Source: Purshia tridentata (taxonomy: Eukaryota > Streptophyta > Magnoliopsida > Rosales > Rosaceae). From it: 33,189 nt of DNA. The notes below the pieces were generated by a model. That model did no database searches. It saw nothing but the letters and a program-made list of their open reading frames with translations, and had not been told where the DNA came from. Positions within the stretch are counted from its first letter, which is position 1, and each line of letters opens with the position of its first letter. A program made the translations under genes and the position numbers. Shown one piece after another: positions 9,233-19,594 of this stretch. The stretch is from contig QANT01008997.1 in NCBI GenBank assembly GCA_003254885.1, positions 1 to 33,189 of the forward strand, given 5' to 3'.

Positions 9233-9430
9233 TCCCATTGAGGAAATCCACCTCCAATTGAGGAAATCTAGCTCCCATTGAGGAAATCCAGCTTCCACTG
9301 AGCAAATCCAGCTTCCACTGAGCAAATCTAGCTTCCATTGAGGAAATCCAGCTCCCACTGAGGAAGTCCAGCTCCCACTGGGCAAATCCAGCTCTCACTG
9401 AAGATATCCAGCGCTCACTGTTCAATCTAC
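9233..9430. repeat. 21-bp minisatellite, about nine units
   Basis: Degenerate units of CCCATTGAGGAAATCCAGCTC, each 21 bp, run nearly without interruption. Because 21 is a multiple of three, several frames stay open and give repetitive WISS- and DLLSGS-type peptides on the minus strand; these are artefacts of the repeat. Confidence 0.9.
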
Positions 9431-9689
9431 AGTGAGTCACCTCCATTTGCTTGACTATTTGTTTGTTTTTTAATTTTTTTTCCTAGTTAAGATGGGAGAA
9501 AGCACAGGGAAGTGCTTATGGCTGGTTTATCTTATGTTTTGTTGGAAGGCACCTCAAATGTGCAGCTGCTCAGCACTGTGCTTATTTGTGGTATAGTCAG
9601 CCATAGGCTGCTTATACACACCCATAGGCTGGTTTATTCGAGGTTTTGGTGGCAATGCTTGAAATGCAGACATAGCCTGGACAATAAGT

Positions 9690-10017
9690 ACACAGGTTGT
9701 CGCCACATCAATCCATCGCGATTACCTTTTGTCTGACTGCTAATTGTCTTTTGTATGTGGAGACAACCTCTGCACCAATTATGTAAGTGTTGAGACCGCA
9801 ATGTCGAGTGCATTACTGCCTGTAGTTTCCCTGAAATAATTTTTTTGCCTGATACACAGGTTGTCGCCACATCAATCCGTCGCGATTAGCTTCTGTCTGA
9901 CTGCTAATTGTCTTTTGTATGTGGAGACAACCTCTGCACCAATTATGTACGTGTTGAGACCGCAATGTCGAGTGCATTGTTGCATGTAGTTTCCCTGAAA
10001 TAATTGTTTTGCCTGCC
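9690..10017. repeat. 164-bp two-copy tandem duplication
   Basis: Units are 9690-9853 and 9854-10017, starting ACACAGGTTGTCGCCACATC and ending in TTTGCCTG, with a small number of substitutions. It lies between the minisatellite and the transposase gene, probably in its leader or first intron. Confidence 0.9.
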
Positions 10018-10681
10018 TCAATTGATGTAGCCATTGGATCATGGTAAATTTTTACTTACTAATGCACCCATAACAACATATGTCGTAGGGAATATATTAT
10101 GTTTGTTTGGTTTTAATCATTGAATTCCTAGCCACCTTACTCCGTCAATTTGCTTGCACGTTGATTGTCCTCATTTCGTATCAATTAGAAGCTGGCTCAA
10201 GTTAGCACACCAATGGTTGCTACTTTCTGTATTTTGTACCTGGATATAAACTTTGGGAATTGGATTAAGGTGCTTCTAACTCTGTACCGCAACTTCTTAG
10301 GCCACCCTAGTGGTTCTTAGTGCATGCAAATATTTTGTCTGTGCTAGGTTTGTAAACTTGTTAATAATTTGTTGACCTCCTATACAACGGATGTGCCATT
10401 CTCAAAATTAGGGGACGGGGACAAAAATGCCGCCACCTGGCAAACAATGTGTGGACACAGTCGTAACCACATCAGCAATGCAGTATTTGTCTGCCATGTG
10501 TCCACACAATGTCTGTTGCCTGTCCACACTTTGGGGGCCACCCCAACCTTTAAACAATGTCACATCCGTGCAAGTGAACATCACAACTTAACGGTATTAC
10601 TAAATTTGATGAGTGATTCACTCGATGTGTACCCTGCCCAGAGTTAATTACTAATGTGTGCATTGCAATTTGCATTTGCAG
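10018..10681 (+). other. Leader or intron before mudrA
   Basis: No coding exon was recognised. The stretch ends with the acceptor-like string ATTTGCATTTGCAG (10668-10681), directly before the first residues that resemble the transposase, so an upstream exon with the start codon is expected but was not found. TGTCC words cluster at about 10500-10530. Confidence 0.5.
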
Positions 10682-13318
10682 ATTGATGTCGTGCGTGTCA
10701 TCTGCTATTATAATGGGAACTGGACAATAGCCGAGGAGACCGGGGAGCTAGTGGCATATGAAGGTGGGGACGAGAAAGGATTACGACTACCCAAACACAC
10801 GACCCTGCATGAGCTTCAGTATTTGGCCAGCCAACTGCTCGGGGTTGATAGAGACTCCCACACAATACACATGAGGTACTCGGCCAAAGAATCAATACGT
10901 GGGACCGTCAAATTCATCAAGATTAGAGATGTTATTGATTTGGATTTCTTCTTGAACCAAGACAGTCAGACCATGGTACCACTGTATGTAGAAGCACATG
11001 CCAAGCCAGTCATGGACTCCACACATATGTCAACGTCACTACCTGCCTTTTGGAGTATCCACTGTAGCAATGATATGCACGAGTCAGGAACATTGAAGGT
11101 TTCCAATACATGTGCCCCGTTCTCTAAGGATGGGTTGCCAGGGATTGTGCCATGTGTACATTCTCCCCCACTTCCACCAGCCACTGTGCGATTCACTGAG
11201 TGCATGGACAATGAAAGTCGACTTGGCCCCCCATCTGTAATTCAATCACGGCCACCATCCCGCCAACAAGTGGCCAATAAAGAGGCAGCAGCCCCTACCT
11301 CTGCAGTTACAACTCTACATGGCCCATTGGACCTTGGAGGTGTGCCATCTCATTCGTCGCCTGCAGGGGAATGGCCCGATCCGATTGTGACCGATGCACA
11401 ACCTACACGTCCTATAAAAAAAAGACGGAAGGCAGATTCATCGCCATCTTTTTTACAACCGAGCCAAATATTGTCAGCAACCGAATGCATAGTTGATTAT
11501 GCTGCTATTACAGGTTCCAATGGCACGGTTACCAGTTCAGCTGAAGTGGGAGGTGATGGTTTTTCCCACAACAAGAGCCAACTGCGGCGTCATCTTGGAT
11601 TGCAAGCAATTATAGACAATCGGGAGTATTGAGTGGTAAGGTCTACCAAAACTATTTTTACCCAATGCTGTATTCACCAAGGCTGCCCGTACTAGATTCG
11701 TGGAACAAGGCATACGCCTTCGGGCATTTGGAAGATTACAAAAGTTGTAGACAAACACACGTGTGGACTAAAGCCCGGGAGGAAAGAACATCGACAGGCT
11801 ACTCCTACTGTTATTGGTGAGTTTATTAAACATAAGTATGTTGGTGTGGGCCGCTCATATAGACCCCGGGAAATACAAGCGGACATCCTCAAGAAGCATG
11901 GTGTGAAGGTCTGTTATAAAACATGTTGGCGAGCCCGGGAGGCGGCTCTCGAGATGATCCAAGGTTCTCTGGAGGCATCCTATTGTTTATTGCCTGCATA
12001 TTGTTATGAATTGCAGCAAAAAATTCCTGGCACAAAGACTCACATACTCACTGATGAAGACCACAATTTCCTATACTTCTTTATGGCGTTGGGAGCTTCC
12101 GTTAAAGGTTTTGTTGAACACATGAGACCGACCTTGTCCGTTGATGCCACTTTCCTTAAGTGCAAATACCACGGAACCTTGCTAATTGCTGCAGCTCTAG
12201 ATGGCAACAACCATATATTTCCGGTTGCATTTGGCATATGTGATAGTGAGAACAATGCCTCGTGGGAGTGGTTCTTCGGTAAACTTCGTGATGCTATCGG
12301 GAATGTGCCAAATTTGGTGGTGGTGTCCTACAGGCACAATAGCATACGGAAAGCATGTTACAAACCTTTCCCTGAGGCTTCGCTCACAAACTACATTGTG
12401 CACCTAAAGGCAAACATAAAGAGGAAGTTCTGCCTGGCAAGTGATAATCCTGATTTGAATCTCTTCATTTTGGCTGCCAATAAATACAGGCAGAAGTCTT
12501 GTTTGCGTTTGCTAAGCCTAATGAGTGAGCCCGTGAGGAAATGGATCACCGGTGAGGAATTGGGCTATGCAGTTTGGGCCCGGTCATACTGCAAGTTCAA
12601 TAGGTGGGACAGCATGTCAACAAATATTGCTGAGTCCCTTAATGCAAAGCTGAAAGATGCCTGTGAGCTTCCAGTGACTGCCCTGGTTGAGTATATAAGG
12701 CACACACTACAACTTTGGTTCTTCACCCATCGGTCCAAAGCAGCCTCATCATCCATGTACTTGACACCAGGTAGAGGGGAAAGTAGTACACTTCGCCGAC
12801 GGATGGAAGAAAGCATGCGGTTGACTGTTCATCCTATAAATAGAATAGATTTAAACGTTGTCGAACCCTCCAAGGCGTCATCCGTGTGTGTGAATCTTGA
12901 GCTTCGAACTTGCTCTTGTAGGGAATTTGACTTGGAAAGACTCCCTTGCAAGCATGCCTTGGCTGCGGCAAGGCACTATGAGTGGAGCCCATATGAATTA
13001 TGCTCTCGATACTACACCAACGAAACATGGCACGCTGCCTATGCAACGTCTATTAATCCTGTTGGACAGGAAGACACGTGGAATGTTCCGGACAATGTGA
13101 ATAGTCGGGTAGTTTTGTCCCCGATTATGAGACATGAAAGTGGTCGCCCATGCAAGCAACAGACCCTCTCTGGAGGCGAAACCAAAAAAAGGAATAAATG
13201 CTCAAGGTGTGGGGAGGAAGGTCACAACTGGGCTACGTGCAAGAAGCCCATCCCGTTGTCCCACCGGCCTGGCCCTTGCACACCTTTGGACTCGAATGTG
13301 TTTCGTGGACTTCACTGA
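10682..13318 (+). pseudogene. mudrA: mudrA-type MULE transposase, broken
   Basis: One frame runs from an acceptor at 10681 to TGA at 13316-13318 (879 codons), interrupted by TGA at 11630-11632 and TAG at 11693-11695; homology continues across both. In order: an N-terminal MULE domain (VRVICYYNGNW, FIKIRDVIDLDFFLN), a likely nuclear signal (RPIKKRRK, about 11410), a WRKY/GCM1-like DNA-binding zinc domain split by the stops (QCCIHQGCP, WKITKVVDKHTCG), the catalytic core with SVDATFLK (Asp codon 12143-12145), a SWIM finger (CSCREFDLERLPCKH, 12911-12955) and a CCHC knuckle (CSRCGEEGHNWATC from 13199). The second catalytic motif, usually SDRH, reads SYRH (Tyr codon 12329-12331). The usual Cys before the HL..N motif is Ile (12395-12397). 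It would bind element ends and cut and paste them, but this copy cannot. Confidence 0.9.
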
Positions 13319-13641
13319 ACGCCCTCCTTGTACCGCCCTTCAAAGGCCTGTGTGTGGTCTGTTAACTCCCTAGCATACGTATACTCAACCAATATGTCGT
13401 GCTCATTTACTGTGTTGGCATCCATATTGTGCCCGGCCTTTGTACCTTGAACAATCCATTGCAATCTGTGGTATTAAATTGTGTGGGTACTTTGTCCATA
13501 TCTACGCAATAACTCACATTCCCTGTCTGACATTGTCATTAATTATTTGTGCGATCTGCATAATTTGAGCTGCATAATGTTTACTCATGTCTATCATGTT
13601 GGCTTGGTATTCGACCATCTGTCCACCGTATAATTGTTTAC
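13319..13641. other. 3' flank of mudrA
   Basis: AT-rich, probably 3' untranslated region and spacer. TTGTCC and TGTCC words recur. No gene was recognised. Confidence 0.5.
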
Positions 13642-13871
13642 ATAATTAAATATACGCATTACTGTGAAGAATGGCACGTGTGGATAGACGGTGGACATAC
13701 GGGTGACATGGCGTGGCCATTTTGTATACATCGTTGGTCATCTCTGGATTCATGGAATAATTAAATATACGCATTACTGTGAAGAACGGCACGTGTGGAT
13801 AGACGGTGGACATACGGGTGACATGGCGTGGCCACTTTGTATACATCGCTGGTCATCTCTGGATTCATGGA
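13642..13871. repeat. 115-bp two-copy tandem duplication
   Basis: Units 13642-13756 and 13757-13871 start ATAATTAAATATACGCATTA and end GATTCATGGA, with only a few mismatches. Each contains CGGTGGACATACGGGTGACA. The overlapping ORFs on both strands are shadows of the repeat. Confidence 0.92.
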
Positions 13872-14400
13872 GTGGACAAACAGCTGCCATTGCATCGCCA
13901 AACATGTACAAGTAAGTTTGTAACAGAGGCATTCCCAGTCTCCAGTCCATGCTAACAATACATGGACACGCGAAAAAATTGGTACAACAGATTGGCCGGG
14001 CTTTGTCTACCAGCTATCCGGGACTGCCAACTTCTAAATTTACGGTCAACCGCACTTGGGAACATGTCATTACATCCCAGTCACATTTGCAAATGTCATG
14101 CCATATTGACCCGTACAGTTTGTGGCTTGGACTGTGGGTATGTATGTACAAGCAGTCTATGTACATGTACAAGTGTATGCATGGGTTGCCATAGCAGTCT
14201 TCTTCAATTTGAATGGTGTTTGCGGCACAGGATGCAACTTTGTAAGTGTCTTGCGGTGAAATAACACGTGATCACAAATGCCTTCACACAGTTACGTCTG
14301 TGATTTCAATGAAATTCGAAGTTACTTACTAATTTTCCTCTTACCCATTCTCACGGTTGCTTTTGCCGTAACTCAACTATTACGGACATTAACTGCATAT
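13872..14400. other. Intergenic, nothing recognised
   Basis: Contains a short GTAC-rich stretch (TATGTACAAGCAGTCTATGT and neighbours, about 14140-14180). The small open frames have no recognisable content. Confidence 0.5.
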
Positions 14401-14817
14401 GGAAATTCTGACAAATAGACCAAATTAAATTCAAATTAACTGTTGTTTAGACCATCGAAACATTTGTTTGATTTTTTTTGGCTCTTTCGCACAAAATAGG
14501 ACAAAACTACCCCCACTCTATTATAAGGCGTGTACAAATGGTGTGCAGGCAGTGGACAAATGTTGGACACGTTCACTCGTGTTGCACGACAAGCTGTGGA
14601 CAGGGATGGTGGACACAGTAACTTGTGCTGCCGGACTAATGGTCTAGGTTTGTCGACAACCTGTCCACTATTTGAACACCATTTGTACAGGCCTCGGCAT
14701 AGGGTGGCGGTATTTTTGTGTTATTTTGAGCCAAAGAGCAAAAAAAGTCAAACAAACCCGAAGGTCTAAACAAGTCATTTTAAAATGAGAGTATATGATG
14801 GAAGTTGGGAAATTTCC
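14401..14817. mobile_element. Foldback element X3 (one inner palindrome)
   Basis: The outer ends are inverted relatives: GGAAATTCTGACAAATAGAC and CTGTTGTTTAGACC on the left face GGTCTAAACAAGTCATTTTA and GGGAAATTTCC on the right. Inside lies one palindrome from GTACAAATGGTGTGCAGGCA (about 14530) to CACCATTTGTACAGGCCT (about 14694). The right end shares GGGAAATTTCC with the start of element X2, so the two abut or overlap. There is no ORF of its own; it is non-autonomous. Confidence 0.7.
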
Positions 14818-15330
14818 ACAACTAGACCAAATTAATATAAAAATGACTTTTTTAGAGTATCCAAACACGTTTGGACTTTTTTTAACTCTTTAGCACAAAA
14901 TGAGACAAAATACCCTTACAACATTACAAGGCCTATACAAATGGTGTACGGGCAGTAGACAAATGGTGGACACGTGAACTCGTGTTGCACGACTATATTG
15001 TCATAGGTTTGTCCACAGCCTATCCACTGTTTGTACACCATGTGTACTTGAAAAAGCTGGGTCTATTTGTATTGCCTGTTTATAAGGTCTGTACAAATGG
15101 TGTACAGGCAGTAGATAAAGGGTGGACACGTTAACTTGTGTTACAAGATTATACTATCCTTGGTTTGTCTACAACATATCCATTGTTTGCATACCATTTG
15201 TACAGGCCTTGTTAGGATGAGGGTATGTTTGTGCCCTTTTGAGTCAAAGAGTTAAAAAAGACTAAAAATTTTTGGACAGTCTAAAAAGTCATTTTTAAAT
15301 TTGAGCCCAACTATTTCTGGGGATTTCCCA
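14807..15330. mobile_element. Foldback element X2 (two inner palindromes)
   Basis: Starts GGGAAATTTCCACAACTAGA and AAAATGACTTTTTTAGAG; ends with the inverted forms CTAAAAAGTCATTTTTAAA and GGGGATTTCCC. Inside are two head-to-tail palindromes of about 125 bp (about 14930-15055 and 15086-15212), each running from GGCCTATACAAATGGTGTAC-type to GTACACCATTTGTACAGGCC-type ends, with GTGGACA on one side and TGTCCAC on the other. Confidence 0.78.
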
Positions 15331-15586
15331 TGGAACTTGCGTGTTCGCTAATTGAGAGTCTGGTCCCATTATGCTCTGCACGCACTAACTGCTGCACCAG
15401 TCACAGTTCACTTGACTTGAGAGCAATCTGCATTCTTTAAAGCGAGTAATTCAAAATGGTTTACTGGGTTTAGACGAAATGCTGGATGGCCTAAATATCT
15501 CTGTTATCTGTTTGTCTAACGAGCTTATCAGTTCTCTTAACCCCCTCCAGTCAACTTGTGTTTACTAACCATCCCCCTTGGAGAGC

Positions 15587-16361
15587 ATGGCTGACTCCCC
15601 TTACCTATCTCCTCCCCAATCCCCCTCCAGCCCGCAATCCCCATTCGGCAACTTGCTTCCATTGTGGGATCAACCATCTCATTCCCATCGAGGCAGCCCT
15701 TCGTCAGCTTGTTCATCCAACCATGTGTTCATCACGGATGAAAGCTCAGATGACGACGGTGCACCAGGTCGGGGTGATCGCGTGAACGATGAGGTCGCAT
15801 GGTACCAGGAGAGGGCCACGTGGTGGAGTGGTCGGGCGGCTGCGTTGGAACGTGAGGTCGAGGAAGTTCGCGCCACAATAGATGCAGTCACAACGTCGCG
15901 ATGTAGAGCGCAACAGGGTGTTCATGCGGTATTTTGATCTGGGACGGCTGCTGCACGATGCTAGAAAGCGGCAGCAGACGTGCGAAGAGATCGCTGTTTC
16001 AGACTTCCAGAAATCGTCGCGGTGCAAGGCCATGCTGGATGGCGAGTTTCAGCGTGGGTTCACACTCGTCAGGTAAGCAAGGACGGACCCAATGCATGTA
16101 CTGTATATTTGCTGTCGACATTTGAAAATTTAAAGCCTCTTAGCAGCATGATTATTTGTAAATTAACCCCAGTTCACTTGAGGTGTGAAATAATGCAGCA
16201 ATGTTTCTTATCATCACATGTGGGATGTTTCCCGTTTGTGTTCGTGCAGGGATTATGTGAAGAGTGTGCAGCCCGAGGCTATGCAATTGTGGGATGATAT
16301 AACTCCGTTCACTGCCCAAAGAATGGTGCAAGGAGACGGTGGGCCTTCGGCGGGAATGTGA
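15587..16361 (+). pseudogene. Unrecognised coiled-coil-like protein gene D1 (MULE neighbour)
   Basis: Two exons, 15587-16072 and 16250-16361, with donor AGGTAAGC and acceptor TTCGTGCAG. The start ATG gives MADSPYL, matching MADNPVR in D2. The product begins Ser/Pro-rich, has an acidic patch (ITDESSDDD), then AWYQERATWWSGR, a charged helical stretch (LEREVEEVRATI, then RRDVERNRVFMRYFDLGRLL) and a C-terminal RDYVKSVQPEAMQLWDDITPF. D2 and D3 share SNHVYLSD, EWY.ER..YWS and the REYMEV...ITPHM end. One frame change is needed near 15880, because the continuation reads from the next frame, so this copy is probably broken. It follows mudrA on the same strand by 2.3 kb. I do not recognise the family; a coiled-coil accessory protein is an inference. 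Confidence 0.6.
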
Positions 16362-16644
16362 TCCCCAGGTGTATGGGCAATGATGTCGTGCTTCTGTGCC
16401 CACACGCCGTATATGATACCTTTTGTGATCGTCTTGCAAGTGAAGGTTGTATATTGTGGGTGTTTTTGTGTTATTTTGTCAGTTGTAGGTAATCCTGGTA
16501 TGGCTACTCGATAAAGGGATATGGTTGGAAGTTTTTGTAGTTTACTATTATGCCAACTGTACGGGCACCTTGTAGGGCATCGAAGAACGGCATTGGTTGA
16601 ATGTTTTATTTGTCAGAAGTAGGGGATATTTGGGGTTGTATTTC
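16362..16644. other. 3' flank of D1
   Basis: Presumed 3' untranslated region and spacer. No gene or repeat was recognised. Confidence 0.5.
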
Positions 16645-17165
16645 GGGCAATTTCCACAAATAGACCAAATTACTTTGAAAATGACTTTTTTAGACTATCC
16701 AAACACTTGTGGACTTTTTTAAGTTTGTAGCATAAAATGAGACAAAAATACCGTCACAACATTACAAGGCCTATACAAATGGTGTACAGGCAGTGGACAA
16801 ATGGTGGACACGTAAACTCTTGTTGCAGGACTATACTGTCCTTGGTTTGTCCACAACTTGTCCACTGTTTGTACACCATGTGTACTTGAAAAAGTTGGGT
16901 CTTTGTACTGCCTGTTTATAAGGCCTGTACAAATGGTGTACAGGCAGTACATAAGTGGTGGACACGTTAACTCATGTTGCAAGACTATACTATCTTTCAT
17001 TTGTTCACAACATATCTACTATTTGTATACTATTTGTATAGGCTTTGTAAGAAGTGAGGGTTTTTTGGTCTCATTTTGACTGAAAGAGCTAAAGAAGTCC
17101 AATAATTTTTGAATTGTCTAAAAAAGTCATTTTCAAATTAATTTGGTCTATTTGTGGGAATTTCC
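16645..17165. mobile_element. Foldback element X1 (two inner palindromes)
   Basis: Best-preserved member. The left end GGGCAATTTCCACAAATAGA, with AAAATGACTTTTTTAGAC, is the inverted match of GTCTAAAAAAGTCATTTTCA and CTATTTGTGGGAATTTCC at the right end; the terminal inverted repeats are about 50 bp. Two inner palindromes lie at about 16763-16890 and 16918-17047. Total about 520 bp, no ORF of its own. Confidence 0.82.
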
Positions 17166-17705
17166 GAACTTATTAACAAGTGGACATTTTGAGTTTGAAC
17201 AAGTACAACGCATGCATGCCATATAATTTGGCATCACAGTAACCGAACGTTCCTGTGATCCCAAATTGTTGTGGTTATTACGAACACGGTAAAACAAATG
17301 AATCAAAGTTATTTTGGCCAACTAATGGACAATTACCAGCCACACTATGGACACAGCTTCACCAAGCTGGCTCAACATGAGTGGATTCCTTTTCTCAAGT
17401 ACGGCCTTTTTTGGGAGACCGGGTATGTGATGTTGATGATAACGATCATTGCTTTATACTGTTGTGTGTCTGATAAATATGAAATGTTCAGATGTTGGTT
17501 TCCATGCGTTAGGTTGACCAATAGTTACTTCCGTGGACAAACAGTAGACCAACAATGAACAAACAGTGGACAACTCGCTAGTGTGCACATGGGTTGTGTT
17601 GATCACCCAGTCGGGGACACAATTTGGACTAGCCACTGAGAAGCCCACTGACCAATAAAGGAATCTCTGCTACTTTCCCTATAATCCAATATAGGGTGCT
17701 CTCCC
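17166..17705. other. Spacer upstream of gene E
   Basis: AT-rich. A cluster of GTGGACAAACAGTAGACC and ACAGTGGACAAC words lies at 17533-17573. There is a CCAAT box at about 17685. No gene was recognised. Confidence 0.5.
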
Positions 17706-17712
17706 TATAAAG
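17706..17712 (+). promoter_or_regulatory. TATA box of gene E
   Basis: TATAAAG, with CCAAT about 20 bp upstream and the gene E ATG 57 bp downstream. This is the usual plant spacing for a TATA promoter with a short leader. Confidence 0.5.
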
Positions 17713-17768
17713 CAATGGTCCTGCAGCATGCCCATCAACTATATTGTTTACCTTGGTAGTCTGAAAGA

Positions 17769-18172
17769 ATGGAGTCCTCCTCCTCAGCCACTGTCGGTTC
17801 ACCACCCAACCCTTGTAAGTGTCGTCCCAGCGACCCAACTGCCCCACTATGTGACAACTGCTTAAGGCAGGAGGTGGACGGACCGGACTAGACATTGTGT
17901 ACGTGCAATGATGATATCCTCTCCCCGTTATGCAACTTCTGCATGAGTCTGCCACTCCCGGTGTTGGCGAATCACCCAAACATGCGCCACCAGTGGATAA
18001 ACCACATGCCGTCATTGAAGAAGCCCAAACAACCTGTGCCGTGCCGGTGCAAGCCTCAAATGAACTTCCTTGTGACGAATGCGAGTTGGAGCTGCAGTTG
18101 GATGATTGGGAGAAAGAGCGTGCAGAGGAGGAGGATTTTTCGCCTCCTCATAAGTCTAACTGGTCCGACTGA
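17769..18172 (+). pseudogene. Unrecognised Cys-rich, probably zinc-binding, small protein gene E
   Basis: ATG at 17769 opens MESSSSATVGSPP, then two similar Cys modules: CKCRPSDPTAPLCDNC (Cys 16, 18, 28, 31) and CTCNDDILSPLCNFC (Cys 44, 46, 55, 58), i.e. CxC-x8 or x9-CxxC. Between them TAG at 17889-17891 interrupts the frame. Around 17940-17960 the sensible reading moves to another frame (ATPGVGESPKHAPPVDKP), leading to CDECELELQLDDWEKER, an acidic tail and TGA at 18170-18172. The length would be about 134 codons. Paired CxC/CxxC spacing suggests zinc binding. It lies downstream of D1 on the same strand with its own TATA box. I do not recognise a family. The stop and the frame change indicate a decayed copy. 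Confidence 0.5.
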
Positions 18173-18433
18173 AGAAGGCTCACTGTGCATGGCTGAGCCT
18201 TGTTGTTGTTCTTGTTCTTGTTGATGTATGGATGGGTGCATCTCATTGTTCGGGGTTGTTGACCGTAGGGCAGTGTGATCTATGTATTCAAGTATGTAGT
18301 CACAGTGGGTGTCAAATAAAAGGTCCTGAGGTGTTCAATGTTGTGTAAAATAGTGTGCGTTTGCTAATGTAATCTACCTCCCACCTTTCATTTTCTAAAT
18401 TGCGTAGGTTTTCGTTGCCCACGACCTTGGCTA

Positions 18434-18560
18434 ATGGGGATGTCCATCCCATACCCAAATTCTCCAAATTGTGTAAACGAATTACTTCAGTTAACGACGT
18501 CATCACGTTCATCCGAGTTATGCGGACAGACCATGGATAGGCAAAGGCCAAAAGGCGAAC
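18434..18560 (+). other. Short ORF F1, possible gene fragment
   Basis: Reads MGMSIPYPNSPNCVNE, then TSSRSSELCGQTMDRQRPKG. The SSELCGQT part resembles SSNLFGQT in the ORF at 19015, which could mean a shared ancestor. The similarity is short and may be chance. Confidence 0.25.
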
Positions 18561-18970
18561 ACCCAGGACTCCGAGCAGGTGTGCTTCGGATGTCGAAGCT
18601 GTCTACCCTCTGTCCGTTTGTTGTCTACTGTATGCCACCAGCGTCCATAAATGCATACAAATGACATTAATAGCTCAATTTACGGGTAAGGGGTGAAAAG
18701 GGTGGCCAATTGTTGTGTGTGTAATGGTGGGTTATATTTACAGACCTTCTATATACCCACACCCAACGTGTCTAACTTAGTTACAAACAATAAACCCAGT
18801 TTTTTTCAAATGTCTAAGAAATAGATTCATAGTCAAGGCATATAGAAAATGAAAGATTAAAAATTTGGTACTACATTGAAATGCAATTTTAGTGTGTACA
18901 AGTTGTATGTGAATACATTGTTTCATTTGTTTTGCTCTCCATAGGTGGAAAGTCTGCTATTATTCCTGTG

Positions 18971-19194
18971 TATATATATGATTTTCGGGCGTCGTTACCA
19001 TCGGTCTGGTTGGAATGCCCCCCACCCCATTTCCGAGTGAGTATTCTCAAAACTCGCTAGAACCGTCCCCAAACTCATTGTCCCTCAGCTCCAATCTGTT
19101 CGGTCAGACTGTTTCCAACAAACCCGAAAAGTATGTACGCATTAACCGGCAGGTGGAGATTGTCATCTCATTGCCACAACAATCCGTATGTGTA
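18971..19194 (+). other. Short ORF F2 behind a TATATATA element
   Basis: TATATATAT at 18971-18979 precedes ATG at 19015, which opens MPPTPFPSEYSQNS followed by SPNSLSLSSNLFGQT and KYVRINRQVEIVISL. The Ser/Pro-rich start resembles that of D1. The mirror copy in the right arm has a 1-base difference that shifts the frame after SPNSLS, so it is not conserved as protein. Function unknown; it may be only a leader of D2. Confidence 0.3.
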
Positions 19195-19401
19195 TAAAGA
19201 GGCTGCCCGATTTTAATAATTGCGCTGTAGCGGACAAATGGAAGACAGGGTATAGACAACGTGTTGACAAAACCTATGATAATCAGCGTGATTTGGATTT
19301 TGGTTTTGCTACACAAAGACTACCTAGACTACCTAGGCTATAGAAGGTGTGCTCCCGTACCATCAAAACTTTTGTTATGTATTATTTACCAACTAAAATT
19401 A

Positions 19402-19594
19402 TCAATATGTGCCAATATGGCACCTCAGGTAAATTTTTTTTGTTAAATCATCAACTTATTTTGTAAACTTTCTAATTTGCCCTTAACAACTTTATTTTTT
19501 TCCTTGTTATACTTGAGGGCAAATTAGAAGTTTGACAAATAAGTGGATGATTTAACAAAAAATTGACCGGAAGTGTCACATTAGCACATGTTGA
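19402..19594. mobile_element. 193-bp foldback MITE, left-arm copy
   Basis: Ends TCAATATGTGC and GCACATGTTGA are inverted, and inversion continues inward through TTTGTTAAATCATC, TTTGTAAACTTTCTAATTTG and the mirror CAAATTAGAAGTTTGACAAA. It can form one long hairpin. No ORF. The right arm has the same 193-bp element at the mirrored site. Confidence 0.85.

Noticed and set aside
9152..9446. Two overlapping minus-strand ORFs with repeated WISS and SGSW peptides
   Set aside because: They lie over a 21-bp minisatellite whose unit length keeps frames open; there is no family resemblance.
10369..10647. 92-residue ORF upstream of mudrA as its first exon
   Set aside because: It is rich in TGTCC words, has no similarity to MULE N-termini and no donor site placing it in phase with 10682.
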